From contig JAJDYK010000321.1 in NCBI GenBank assembly GCA_022825185.1, forward strand, positions 1-43,561: a stretch of 43,561 nt of DNA, read 5' to 3'. This document shows positions 23,874 through 32,891 of this stretch, in pieces. The stretch comes from Candidatus Latescibacterota bacterium. Lineage in GTDB: Bacteria; Latescibacterota; UBA2968; UBA8231. A program made the position numbers and the translations under genes. Under the pieces are notes generated by a model. The model made no database searches and was not told the origin of the DNA. It saw only the letters and a program-made list of their open reading frames with translations. The first letter of the stretch is position 1. The number at the start of each line of letters is the position of its first letter.

Positions 23874-24872
23874 ATGACCAGTTCACACCCCATCAAATGG
23901 GGCATCCTCAGCACCGCCAGAATCGGCGTCACTGCCTTCATCCCCTCGGCCCGCGCCACACCCGATGCCCAAGTCCACGCCGTGGCCAGCCGCAGCCAAG
24001 CCACCGCCGATGCCTTTGCCCGCGACCACGATATTCCCGTGGCGCTGGGCAGTTACCAAGCCCTGCTCGACCACCCGGACATCGACGCGATCTATATCTC
24101 GCTGCCTAACTCGCTGCACGCCGAATGGACCATCAAAGCCGCCGAGGCGGGCAAACACATCTTTTGCGAAAAACCCCTAGCCGTCACCGCAGCCGAAGGC
24201 CGACAAATGGTCGAGGCTTGCCGCAAGGCCGACGTGCTGCTCTTTGAGGCATTTGTCTTCATGCACCATCCCCAAAGCCGCCGCCTCAAGGAAATCATCG
24301 CATCGGGCGAGATCGGCACGCTGCGCCACATTAACGCCGGCATGACCTACGTCATCGACGATCCCAGCAACATCCGCCTGATTAAAGCGCTGGGCGGCGG
24401 CAGCATTTACGACGGCGGCGTGTATCCCATCACCTTTTCTCGCTTTATCGCTGGCAACGATCCAATTAGCGTCCAAGCGCACATGCGGTTTGACGCACAA
24501 GCCGGAGTAGATGTGGCCACCTCGCTCATCCTCGAATACCCCGACGGCCTCACCGCAACCTTGTACTGTAGTTTCGAGGGACGCGGCGGGCCTCATGCCC
24601 TTATCACTGGCGACCAAGGCCGACTGGTTGTGCCCTCTCCATACCATCCCGGTGAGGAGAGTAGTTTTGACGTGGTCATCGGCTCCGATGAGAGCCGCAG
24701 CGAGACCTTCCAGACCGGCACGCCGCCTTTCCAGCCAGCCATTGACTTTTTCCAGCAATGTATGCGCGGAGAAAAAAAACCCGCCTATATGGCCGACCAT
24801 GCCGACGGCACGCTCAGGGTGGTCGAGGCGGCTTTTGAATCGGCTCGCAGCGGGCGGCGGGTGGAGTTGTAG
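23874..24872 (+). CDS. Gfo/Idh/MocA family oxidoreductase (dihydrodiol/xylose dehydrogenase-like)
   Basis: A 332-residue NAD(P)-dependent oxidoreductase. The N-terminal strand WGILSTARIG replaces the classical GxGxxG with a variant used by this branch. The catalytic Lys is in FCEKPLAV (near residue 100). The block GGGSIYDGGVYPITF matches the subgroup that contains dihydrodiol dehydrogenase and D-xylose 1-dehydrogenase. AGGAGG at 23861-23866 fixes the ATG. It is a single-gene unit, divergent from the unknown-function gene; just after its stop, base composition changes sharply to AT-rich. Confidence 0.9.
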   Translation: MTSSHPIKWGILSTARIGVTAFIPSARATPDAQVHAVASRSQATADAFARDHDIPVALGSYQALLDHPDIDAIYISLPNSLHAEWTIKAAEAGKHIFCEKPLAVTAAEGRQMVEACRKADVLLFEAFVFMHHPQSRRLKEIIASGEIGTLRHINAGMTYVIDDPSNIRLIKALGGGSIYDGGVYPITFSRFIAGNDPISVQAHMRFDAQAGVDVATSLILEYPDGLTATLYCSFEGRGGPHALITGDQGRLVVPSPYHPGEESSFDVVIGSDESRSETFQTGTPPFQPAIDFFQQCMRGEKKPAYMADHADGTLRVVEAAFESARSGRRVEL

Positions 24873-24996
24873 GAAGGATTTTAGAGCGACCGGTATAATC
24901 TTGCTGTATTACACATAATTGTACATATTCAAAAAATTAGCCAGATTTGCCGAATTTTTGTGAAAGGCTGATCAACTCCCCGTCTAAAATAAAGCC

Positions 24997-26706
24997 ATGA
25001 GCTGTATCTCTAAAGAAGTAGCAAAAATACACCTCCACCTCGACAAAGCCAATCAAAGCGACCTAGAGACCAGAGGATATATTTTCGAGGGATATCTGGT
25101 CGTGGCAGACCGCCTACTCCTTGGAAAAGAAGCAGCCGATTTTTTCGGGCAGAGACTGAGGGGAAATGATATAGACCAAGTCTTGGAGGAATTGAATGGT
25201 TCATATTTCTACATCGCAAAAAATAACGGTCTGATTTCCTTTGGAGTAGATCATTTTGGGGGAGGTTCCCTTTTCTACCAGTTGGAGCCCAATTTCAATA
25301 TTTACGACGACCCTTGCGGACGTGTTCCCAGCCCATCTTACTCGGATGAGGCCTTTTGTTGCCTGCTTACTTCCGGATATACAACAGGCGATGAAACTGT
25401 ATATACCCATGTCCGAGAATGTGCTTCAGGTGTTCTGTACCAATACGATCTGACCACGAAATCTCTACGCACCAAGACTTGGTTTAAATACAACCCACGT
25501 TCCCTTGACGAGGCTGATCCGGCGGTATTAGAAGCTGCTTTTTTGAAATTCTTGCCTCAACTTTCCCACCCCGACGCTTTCTATTTTCTGCCCCTCAGCG
25601 GTGGATTGGATTCGCGCACGATACTGGCTGTAGCCTTGAAGAAGAAATTGCCCATCAGGGCTTTTACCTACGGACTTCGGACGGAAAGGGACTTCCTCAT
25701 CGCCAAGAGGGTTTGCTCCGAGCTGGATATTCAACACGGCACATACCCTATTACCTGGTCGGCGAGAGATCGCTATTTTGATGATGCGGGTTTCAAGGAG
25801 ATGGTACGATCCACATACAAGGGGAGGAGTTTGCCTGAAGAATTTGATTGGTTGGCAATGAAACACGTTACGCGGGGAAATTTTGTCGTCTGCCCAGGCC
25901 ATACAGGGGATTGGCTTACCGGAGGCCATATGGACCGAAGGCTTCTCAAGATCAAATCAGTGGAACAGTTGGTACACTACATTTTTGTAAAGCACTTCAG
26001 TTTGACTGCGACCTCGAATAGAAATTTTCAAAAGCTCATAAAAAATAAAATACAACAGAGTTTGGAAGAAATTTTGACCGACAATGAAGGAGATCTGGTA
26101 GCTTGTGCCGAAAGATGGAACCTAGAACACAGACAAAAAAAATACATCGTCAACTCGGTATCTAAATACAACTACATGGGTTTTCACACCTATCTTCCCT
26201 TTTATGAAAAAGGTGTTATGGAATGCTTTATGAACCTGAAGATGGAGTATAAAATTCATCAGTACGGGTATGCCAATGTCCTTAAGAACAGGTTGTTTGT
26301 GGGAGATTTGGAAAAATTGAAAACCATTGAAAACACTAGGATCAGTCTGCAAAATGAGCTAGTCAATCACCTTGGACATGAATCACTGGTAGAAATGATG
26401 CATCAACTCGTCCAAGCATTCGACTACAAAAAATATCGCAAGAGGATATTCAAAAGCAGCCTGAAAGGCTACGAAAATCCAGCGGCAATCCTGAGTTCCA
26501 ACAGCACAAGCGATTTTTTGCAACAAAAAGTGAAGGAGGCCTTCCCCTTATTAAATAGGTGTCCGAGCCAACTCCGCGATTGTAGATGTTATGAAGCCTC
26601 CCGGCACGTGGAATGGGTGCTGGAGCAACGGGTCGCACAAATGAACGTCGTTGGCTTGTACATCTGTGCTTTTATGCCCTACATTATAGAAGCCGAAGCC
26701 AAATAG
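24997..26706 (+). CDS. Asparagine-synthetase-like protein lacking the catalytic amidotransferase N-terminus
   Basis: A 569-residue protein of the AsnB family. The ATP-pyrophosphatase loop is intact (LPLSGGLDSRT, Ser201-Ser206), and the preceding region keeps the end of a class II glutamine amidotransferase domain (ELNGSYFYIAKN...SFGVDHFGG). It does not begin with the MCGI nucleophile and starts part-way into that domain, so glutamine hydrolysis is probably lost. Such proteins occur in polysaccharide and peptide-modification clusters, transferring an amide or related group. No clear Shine-Dalgarno precedes the ATG. It is AT-rich unlike its flanks, with the flippase gene 24 bp downstream. Confidence 0.82.
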   Translation: MSCISKEVAKIHLHLDKANQSDLETRGYIFEGYLVVADRLLLGKEAADFFGQRLRGNDIDQVLEELNGSYFYIAKNNGLISFGVDHFGGGSLFYQLEPNFNIYDDPCGRVPSPSYSDEAFCCLLTSGYTTGDETVYTHVRECASGVLYQYDLTTKSLRTKTWFKYNPRSLDEADPAVLEAAFLKFLPQLSHPDAFYFLPLSGGLDSRTILAVALKKKLPIRAFTYGLRTERDFLIAKRVCSELDIQHGTYPITWSARDRYFDDAGFKEMVRSTYKGRSLPEEFDWLAMKHVTRGNFVVCPGHTGDWLTGGHMDRRLLKIKSVEQLVHYIFVKHFSLTATSNRNFQKLIKNKIQQSLEEILTDNEGDLVACAERWNLEHRQKKYIVNSVSKYNYMGFHTYLPFYEKGVMECFMNLKMEYKIHQYGYANVLKNRLFVGDLEKLKTIENTRISLQNELVNHLGHESLVEMMHQLVQAFDYKKYRKRIFKSSLKGYENPAAILSSNSTSDFLQQKVKEAFPLLNRCPSQLRDCRCYEASRHVEWVLEQRVAQMNVVGLYICAFMPYIIEAEAK

Positions 26707-26730
26707 AATCACCTCCAGCAAAGTATTTTA

Positions 26731-28275
26731 GTGGAAGATAAACCGATAATAGATGCAGCGTCACCAGGCCTTACTCGCCGAATTGGTTGGGTAACACTTG
26801 GACGCCTCGCGGGTATTTCTGTTCTCCTGCTGGTCAATGTCATTTTGGCCCGTAATCTACCTTCTGCTGATTATGGATATTACCAGCAAATTTGGGTTCT
26901 TTTAAATGTAGCTATTCCACTCTTTTTATTTGGGCTACCTGTAAGCATAAATTTTTTCATACCTCCACTCTCTGGGCAGGAACGCAACAATCTCATGTTG
27001 CAGCATGTCCTCCTGAACCTGTGTATGGCCTTCCTATTTTTAGGATGTGTCGGAGGGCTTGGGGCCGCTTATCGATCCACTTTGTTCGGAATTGGCCCGG
27101 ATATAGTTCCCCTGCTTCCAATTGCAGCTATTGGTTTTGGGATGATTGTTTGTGGTTTTTGGGAAGCCTTTCTAATTGTCTATAACAAGCCCAAATGGCT
27201 GGCAATTTCTCTAATTTTTTTCTCATTGATTCATCTGTCCGCGGTCTTGTTGGGATACTTTATCGGAAAGTCCCTAGAGTGGATTTTTATAGGCTTAAGC
27301 CTCTCCGTAATGTTTCGTTTTATCGTTGTTTTCTTCACATTGTGGAGGATGCTTCAGCCCTGCTCGTTTCGCTTTCGCCGGGATTGGCTGCACAAACAAC
27401 TTCGCTATATTTGGCCTGTTGGCCTGAGAGAAGGTGTTGGAGTACTGACCAAATTCTCCGACAAATTGCTCTTTATACTCTCTGCTTCCTATTTTCCCTA
27501 TTTTAACGCCAGTACTTTTGCATATTACTACAATGGAGCTTGGGAGTTACCTGTTGTTGGAATTCTAGTTGATTCTATGTTCCTGGTTTTACAACCCGAG
27601 CTTAGAGGTGCCTATCATAGGAAAGATACCCGCCATATTGTAAGCCTTATGCATTTTGCTGCTAGAAGGATCGCTTTTTTTCTTTTTCCACTTGCGGCAT
27701 TTTCATTTGTAGTAGGTCCTGATCTAATGAGTTTCTTGTTTGGCGCATCCTACCGTGTCAGTGGAGATTATTTTCGCGTATTTACCCTGATATTACTATG
27801 TCGTGTATCAACTGCCAGCCTAGTATTGTTGGCGGCAGACAGAGCCGGCAGCGTGCTTTTCGGAACGGTTCTGGACCTTTTTATAGCGATGGTTGTAGGG
27901 TTTGCCCTGATTCCTTTGGTAGGCCCCTTTGGACCCGCCATAGGTTTGGTTTGCAGCACGTATTGTCAGGTTGGCTACTATATGTGGAAAGCCTCGAGGG
28001 TCCTCGGGACCCCCTTGAGGGACATCCTGCCTTGGAGCACACTGGGCAAACTTGTCCTATTCAATGGTGGGATTGGCGTATGCTCATCGTTTTTTCTGAT
28101 CTTTGATTCTGCTGTTTCAAACATAATCATTTCGGGTGCGGTTTTTGGAGTTTTATTCCTAGTTGGAGGGATGGGACTGGGCTGGTTTGAACCGGAGGAA
28201 CGCGATCTACTAAGAACGGCGAGAGAGATGGCAAAAACCTCGCTTACTTCTTTGGTAAAGAAGGAAAGAAGGTAA
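26731..28275 (+). CDS. Oligosaccharide flippase (Wzx/MOP-type)
   Basis: A 514-residue inner-membrane protein with about twelve to fourteen hydrophobic segments. The N-terminal pattern GWVTLGRLAGISVLLLVNVILARNLPSADYG (quoted in part: ARNLPSADYG) is characteristic of Wzx-like polysaccharide exporters, which flip lipid-linked sugar repeat units to the periplasm. The start is a GTG at 26731, 24 bp after the upstream stop, without a clear ribosome-binding site. It shares the AT-rich composition of the preceding gene. No glycosyltransferase or polymerase lies nearby, so the pair is probably a fragment of a surface-polysaccharide locus. Confidence 0.85.
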   Translation: MEDKPIIDAASPGLTRRIGWVTLGRLAGISVLLLVNVILARNLPSADYGYYQQIWVLLNVAIPLFLFGLPVSINFFIPPLSGQERNNLMLQHVLLNLCMAFLFLGCVGGLGAAYRSTLFGIGPDIVPLLPIAAIGFGMIVCGFWEAFLIVYNKPKWLAISLIFFSLIHLSAVLLGYFIGKSLEWIFIGLSLSVMFRFIVVFFTLWRMLQPCSFRFRRDWLHKQLRYIWPVGLREGVGVLTKFSDKLLFILSASYFPYFNASTFAYYYNGAWELPVVGILVDSMFLVLQPELRGAYHRKDTRHIVSLMHFAARRIAFFLFPLAAFSFVVGPDLMSFLFGASYRVSGDYFRVFTLILLCRVSTASLVLLAADRAGSVLFGTVLDLFIAMVVGFALIPLVGPFGPAIGLVCSTYCQVGYYMWKASRVLGTPLRDILPWSTLGKLVLFNGGIGVCSSFFLIFDSAVSNIIISGAVFGVLFLVGGMGLGWFEPEERDLLRTAREMAKTSLTSLVKKERR

Positions 28276-28370
28276 AGGAAGATTTTAGCCAACGGGATTC
28301 GCGGACCCGAGGTAATAGCCTTCACTGTGCCGCGAAGTGTCCTATTTCCGCAAAAGGAACGTCTCTCCCC

Positions 28371-30518
28371 TCATCCCAAAACATACACTGGACTCGACCA
28401 CGCCATCTGCCCGTCGCACTGAATGGCCTTGACGAAATAAGCGACCTGCCCCTCCCCCGGCGGCTGATCCACAGTCTCCAGCGTCAATTCCAGCGCTTCC
28501 ACCCACTCGGGATAGCGCTGCACCACCAACTGCATGTCCAAGCCGCCGTAGTCGAAACGCAGCGGCTCGTGGCCCAACCCCGCTAGATCAATCTCCGTCG
28601 TCCCCGCTGCCGACTCGAACACCAAGCTGCCCACCCGCCCATCGTCCAACACCAACTCAATCCCGTCGCAATCCCCCGTGGTCTGCGATTGAAAAGCCAC
28701 GGCCTGCGGCTCAGTCGCGGTAATCCCATCGGCCGCGGAGTCAAAGCTGACCGTAGTCGCCTCCAAGATAGTCGCCTGAGTGGTGCGGATAACCCCGGAC
28801 CAATCCACCCGCCGCCCACGCCCGCGCATCCGCGAACCAGACCACATCAGCCGCACCCTGTTGGAATCCCCCAAATCCCGGAATTCAGGCGGCTGCACCT
28901 CGGCGAGCAATTCCCGACCGCGATACACTTGCAGCGCCTCCAGCGGTGCCGCCCCTACAACCCGAGCGCGGATATCCACCGAGTCCACATCTTGCACCAC
29001 CGCCCCCATGAGCGCACCCGCTATCTGTACATCTAGAAGAATGCGCGCGCCGGTCGTGCCGTAACAGCGCCGACTGCACAGAGCCTCCCACACGCCCGTG
29101 CGCGATAACTCACCAGCCAACACGCAAGTCAAACCACCGGCAATACCAAACTCACCGGCTCCCGGCCCCTCAGCCCCGGGCCTCCCCTTGTGGCCGTCGC
29201 TATTGCACATGACTCCGACCACATGGCCGCAGTCCAGCGCGTCGAACAGCATCCACTCGAACACGCCCCAGCTTGAGACGACCTCCACCAGATTGTGCGC
29301 ATCGGGGTCGAAATACGCCTTGACGTCGGCCCAGCGCCCGCCCACGTGCGAGCCGATAATCACTTGGTCGCGCGGCACCAAGCGAGCGAGCCGGGCGAAA
29401 AACACATCGGCCGGATGCGCGGGCGACACCTCATCCTCGGGCACGTGCGGGATCTGCCAGTGGCTGTTGCGCACAATCGGCAATCCCTCGGCAAAGTAAA
29501 AGACATTGCGATCCCCACCGGCCGGAGAATTGGCCGACCACTCGTAGCCGGGAAAGACCACGAACTCGCCATCCCGGTGAAAAGCCCGCACCGTCTCGTT
29601 GAGCCGCTGCCAGTCCTCGTCGTCAACCTGGAAATCATTGCCCTGATGCGAGGCAAAATCCACCTGCGCCCAGTCGCGGGCAAAAGTGAAATACTCCTCT
29701 TCCGTGCCTATGCCGACGGTAGCGTCGGACTGGGCGTGCAAATCCCCCCAGTAGCGGTGCCACTGAGGCGCTGTCGCAGAAACGGCGATTGGATTGCTGT
29801 AACAGCGCAAGCCGTCTGCCACCGCAATCAACTGTCCACTACCCGGAGCGCAAAAAGACACCTTGCGTCCCTCGACCACGACCTCCCCTTCCCCTTCCCA
29901 ATCCAATTCAACTGGCCCTGTCACCGCCGTCGGATTGCCCCACATATCCTGTCCTTTGACGAAAACCTCGACCGCCTCGCCCACCACCGCCTGACTCGGC
30001 GCTATGCACACCAATTCCACGGCCTTGCCAGCGACAATGGGAAATTTGGGCGAATCCACCACGGCCCGAGCCACCGCAGCATTGGTCGGATCGACGAAAA
30101 CGCGGAATTCGTGGGCTGATTCAATAAAGGTCTGCACCCGAATCCCCGGCGAACCGCCGCCGCGCTCGCCCAAGACCACGGTCACGGTATCGCCAGGCGC
30201 GAGGGAACCGTCGTACACATCAATCACCACGCACCAGATCATCCACGGCCGCTCGTGCCCCTTGGGGGCAAAGCGTGGTGCTAGCTTGGCCGTCCCGTTA
30301 GTCTGCACCGTGCAATAAGCTGGCGCGGTCGGATCGCTAAACTGGGCTGGCTGCATATCGCAGGCGAGGCGCTGGGCGATCTTAATGGTGCCGCCCTCGT
30401 CAATGCCATAGCTACCCACTGTCAAGGTCAAAGTCCATTGCTGGTAGCTGCCGGCCACCACCGGCGCGCAGGGCTCCAGCGTCACCGCCCCCAGCCGTTC
30501 CCGCCATTGCTGTTTCAT
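28371..30518 (-). CDS. DUF3604 domain protein (PHP-like)
   Basis: A 715-residue protein without signal peptide. Residues up to about 255 form beta-sandwich-like segments. Residues about 260-520 resemble DUF3604, a PHP-type metal-dependent domain: HRYWGDLHAQSD, FASHQGNDF, FPGYEWSANS, IGSHVGG and CNSDGHKGRPG. The C-terminal part is again beta-rich. The His and Asp residues suggest a phosphoesterase or hydrolase metal site, but no DUF3604 reaction is established to my knowledge. AGGAG lies 8 nt before the ATG. It is convergent with the flippase gene and divergent from the hydroxyacid dehydrogenase operon. Confidence 0.75.
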   Translation of the reverse strand: MKQQWRERLGAVTLEPCAPVVAGSYQQWTLTLTVGSYGIDEGGTIKIAQRLACDMQPAQFSDPTAPAYCTVQTNGTAKLAPRFAPKGHERPWMIWCVVIDVYDGSLAPGDTVTVVLGERGGGSPGIRVQTFIESAHEFRVFVDPTNAAVARAVVDSPKFPIVAGKAVELVCIAPSQAVVGEAVEVFVKGQDMWGNPTAVTGPVELDWEGEGEVVVEGRKVSFCAPGSGQLIAVADGLRCYSNPIAVSATAPQWHRYWGDLHAQSDATVGIGTEEEYFTFARDWAQVDFASHQGNDFQVDDEDWQRLNETVRAFHRDGEFVVFPGYEWSANSPAGGDRNVFYFAEGLPIVRNSHWQIPHVPEDEVSPAHPADVFFARLARLVPRDQVIIGSHVGGRWADVKAYFDPDAHNLVEVVSSWGVFEWMLFDALDCGHVVGVMCNSDGHKGRPGAEGPGAGEFGIAGGLTCVLAGELSRTGVWEALCSRRCYGTTGARILLDVQIAGALMGAVVQDVDSVDIRARVVGAAPLEALQVYRGRELLAEVQPPEFRDLGDSNRVRLMWSGSRMRGRGRRVDWSGVIRTTQATILEATTVSFDSAADGITATEPQAVAFQSQTTGDCDGIELVLDDGRVGSLVFESAAGTTEIDLAGLGHEPLRFDYGGLDMQLVVQRYPEWVEALELTLETVDQPPGEGQVAYFVKAIQCDGQMAWSSPVYVLG

Positions 30519-30666
30519 CTTCTAAACTCCTGTGTTCCTCGCGTAGTTAAACCCCGCACGGCCCCACCCCACTTTTCTCCACAATCTCTTTTTTCGCTAA
30601 CTTAACCAGCATTATAGAAAAATCTGCGCGGAATTGAAATCCGCCCCTTCAGAAAGGACTATCAGC

Positions 30667-31623
30667 GTGAAAGTCGTACTGACATATGATATGGGAGAAT
30701 CCTTCGTCGAGGAATTGCAAACGACGTTCCCCGAGCTGGACTTTTACCCAGCGTATAGCGAAGCAGAGCAGGTGCGGGAGGTCGTGGATGCGGAGGTTGC
30801 GTTTGGGTTGATGAGGCGGCCCGTATTTTTGGCGGCGAAAAAACTCAAGTGGTTGCACTATGTGGGCATCGGCTTCGACTCGGTCGTGCGCAATATACCG
30901 GAGTTCCGCACGGGCGACGTAGTGATGACCAACGCTCGCCAGACGCACGTCGTGCCCATGGCCGACCACGTCTTCGCCGCCATCCTCTCACACGCCCACC
31001 GAATCCCCGAACTGCTCGAAGATCAGCGCAACCACCAGTGGAATACCGCACGCTATGTGCAGCGCATTATCGAATTGGCCGGGACCAAGATGGGAGTGCT
31101 GGCCATGGGAGATATTGGCCGGGCCGTGGCCACTCGGGCCGCAGCCTTTGGGATCGAGGTGTACGCGGTAGATATCCTACCGATGGAGCCGCCGCCGGGA
31201 GTGTGTGCGGTGTGGCCGGTCGAGCGGCTGGACGAGATGCTGGCGATGGTAGATTGGCTCGTGATCACGGCCCCGCGTACCAAAGAGACGACCGGAATGA
31301 TCAACCGGCAACGGCTGGCCCTGCTCAAAGAAGGAGCGTTTGTCGTGGTCGTCTCGCGCGGGGGAATCGTCGATGAAGAAGCGCTAGCCGAGGGCTTACA
31401 CACAGGCCGGATCGGCGGGGCTGCACTCGACGCGACAGAGATCGAGCCGCTGCCGCCCGACAGCCCGCTGTGGGACGCACCCAACATGCTAATCTCGCCG
31501 CACACCTCGGCCGAGTCCGTGCAACTAATCGAGCGCCGCAAGGCGGTCTTCGTGGAAAATCTGCGCCGTTATCTGGCGGGCGAATCACTATTGAACGTGT
31601 GCGATTTAGAGAAGGGATACTAA
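30667..31623 (+). CDS. D-isomer-specific 2-hydroxyacid dehydrogenase
   Basis: A 318-residue NAD-dependent dehydrogenase. The catalytic triad is visible: Arg231 (VSRGGIVDE), Glu258 (ALDATEIEPLP) and His279 (ISPHTSAE). The NAD loop reads VLAMGDIGRAV, with the first Gly of GxGxxG replaced, and Asp169 (AVDI) ends strand beta-2 for NAD preference. It interconverts 2-keto and D-2-hydroxy acids. The GTG at 30667 is preferred because AAAGGA lies 8 nt upstream; an in-frame TTG at 30634 has none. It is first of a five-gene plus-strand operon, and its stop is directly followed by the next ATG. Confidence 0.88.
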   Translation: MKVVLTYDMGESFVEELQTTFPELDFYPAYSEAEQVREVVDAEVAFGLMRRPVFLAAKKLKWLHYVGIGFDSVVRNIPEFRTGDVVMTNARQTHVVPMADHVFAAILSHAHRIPELLEDQRNHQWNTARYVQRIIELAGTKMGVLAMGDIGRAVATRAAAFGIEVYAVDILPMEPPPGVCAVWPVERLDEMLAMVDWLVITAPRTKETTGMINRQRLALLKEGAFVVVVSRGGIVDEEALAEGLHTGRIGGAALDATEIEPLPPDSPLWDAPNMLISPHTSAESVQLIERRKAVFVENLRRYLAGESLLNVCDLEKGY

Positions 31624-32877
31624 ATGACGGCAAAACCCCACCTGCCCCCGTCCCCCATTGACGAAGGCAAAGTCACCGTAACTGCAATCGAATCCGTGCA
31701 GCCGCTCGACCTGTTCCCCGACCTGCTGCTGGTGCGCATTCACACCGACGCCGGACTCATCGGCCACGGCGAAACGTACTACTGCGCCGAGGCCGTACAA
31801 GCCATGCTGCACGACTGGATGGCGCGCCGGCTGCTCGGCGAAGACGCGCTGGCCATCGAATCGCACTGGCGCTTCCTCTACGAGCGCGCCGCGAATTTCG
31901 GCGTCCGCGGCACGGAGATCCGCGCCCTGTCGGCACTGGACGTGGCGCTGTGGGACATTCTCGGCCAAGTCTGCAACCAGCCGGTCTATCGCCTGCTCGG
32001 CGGGCCAGTGCGCGACAAAATTCTGGTGTACAATAGCTGCGGCAATCCGCAATACGGGCCGAGCACCACCGGGCGCAAGGGATGGCCGGGCTTTGGTGCC
32101 ATCGGCGAGCCAGGGCCGCTGGGCGATTCGTGGAAGCTGTTCCACGAGCCTGTGGCGCTGGCCGAGGAACTGGTCGAACTGGGCTACAGCGGGTTAAAAG
32201 TCTGGCCCTTTGACCAAGCGGCCATCCAGTACGGCCCGGCGCGCATCCCCCACCGCGCAATCGAGGAAGGCGTGCAGCCCTTGCGCGAAATCCGCGACAA
32301 GGTGGGCATGGACCTCGACATCTTCGTCGATGGCCACGCGCATTTCCAGCTACCAGCGGCCCTGCGCATTGCCGAGGCCCTGCGCGAAGTGCAGCCGCTG
32401 TGGCTGGAGGACGTGATCAAGATGGACAACCTCGACACGGTCGCCGACTTCCGCCGCCAGAGCCGGATGCCCATTTCCGTGAGCGAGATGCTGTTGAGCC
32501 GCGCCGATTACAACTCCGTGCTGATGCACCAAGCCGCTGACTACGTGATGATCGACCCAACCTGGGTCGGCGGTATCTCCGAAACCGCGCGAATCGCCCA
32601 TCTGGCGCAGACCTACAATGTGCCGGTCAGCATGCACGACTGCACCGGCCCGCTGACGCTCTTCGCCGGCTTACACGTGGGAGCGGCGATAGCCAATTGC
32701 TGTTATCAGGAGACCGTGCGGGCGCAGATCCAGACGGTGTATCGAGAACTAATCGATGTCGAGGTGGAGATTAGCGGCGGATATGTGAATCTACCCCAAG
32801 GCAGCGGTCTGGGCGTCAGGCTAAATCCCGATTTGTTCAAGCCAGAACGTCCCGGCTATCGTATTTCACAACTTTGA
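31624..32877 (+). CDS. Enolase-superfamily sugar-acid dehydratase-like protein (MR subgroup)
   Basis: A 417-residue mandelate-racemase-type protein. Metal ligands are Asp236 (FVDGHAH), Glu262 (WLEDVI) and Glu288 (SVSEML). The His-Asp dyad of the MR subgroup is His338 (SMHDCTGP) with Asp311 (IDPTWVGG). The KVWPFD block (Lys192) is like sugar-acid dehydratases. Expected reaction: dehydration of an aldonate or related acid to a 2-keto-3-deoxy acid. It starts on the base after the dehydrogenase stop (TAAATG) and overlaps or nearly touches the creatininase gene, so the operon is tightly coupled. Confidence 0.88.
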   Translation: MTAKPHLPPSPIDEGKVTVTAIESVQPLDLFPDLLLVRIHTDAGLIGHGETYYCAEAVQAMLHDWMARRLLGEDALAIESHWRFLYERAANFGVRGTEIRALSALDVALWDILGQVCNQPVYRLLGGPVRDKILVYNSCGNPQYGPSTTGRKGWPGFGAIGEPGPLGDSWKLFHEPVALAEELVELGYSGLKVWPFDQAAIQYGPARIPHRAIEEGVQPLREIRDKVGMDLDIFVDGHAHFQLPAALRIAEALREVQPLWLEDVIKMDNLDTVADFRRQSRMPISVSEMLLSRADYNSVLMHQAADYVMIDPTWVGGISETARIAHLAQTYNVPVSMHDCTGPLTLFAGLHVGAAIANCCYQETVRAQIQTVYRELIDVEVEISGGYVNLPQGSGLGVRLNPDLFKPERPGYRISQL

Positions 32878-32891
32878 CGGAGAAATTTTCA

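Larger units (their letters stand above)
24873..28300. other. AT-rich, probably transferred two-gene island
   Basis: From just after the stop at 24872 to about 28300 the sequence is markedly AT-rich, with frequent A and T runs, against GC-rich neighbours. It holds an asparagine-synthetase-like gene and a flippase gene only. Related 13-14 bp stretches occur at both edges: AGGAAGGATTTTAG near 24871-24884 and AGGAAGATTTTAG near 28276-28288. They could be an old duplication or chance. No integrase or transposase is visible. Confidence 0.55.

Noticed and set aside
27990..28025. GC-rich hairpin (CTCGAGG...CCCTTGAGGG)
   Set aside because: It lies inside the flippase reading frame and is not followed by a T-tract.
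24871..28290. Insertion sequence or prophage
   Set aside because: No transposase, recombinase, terminal inverted repeats or phage genes are visible; only composition and short edge similarity suggest transfer.
28290..28311. Possible terminator after the flippase gene (CGGG...CCCG)
   Set aside because: The stem is only 4 bp with a long loop and no T-tract follows.
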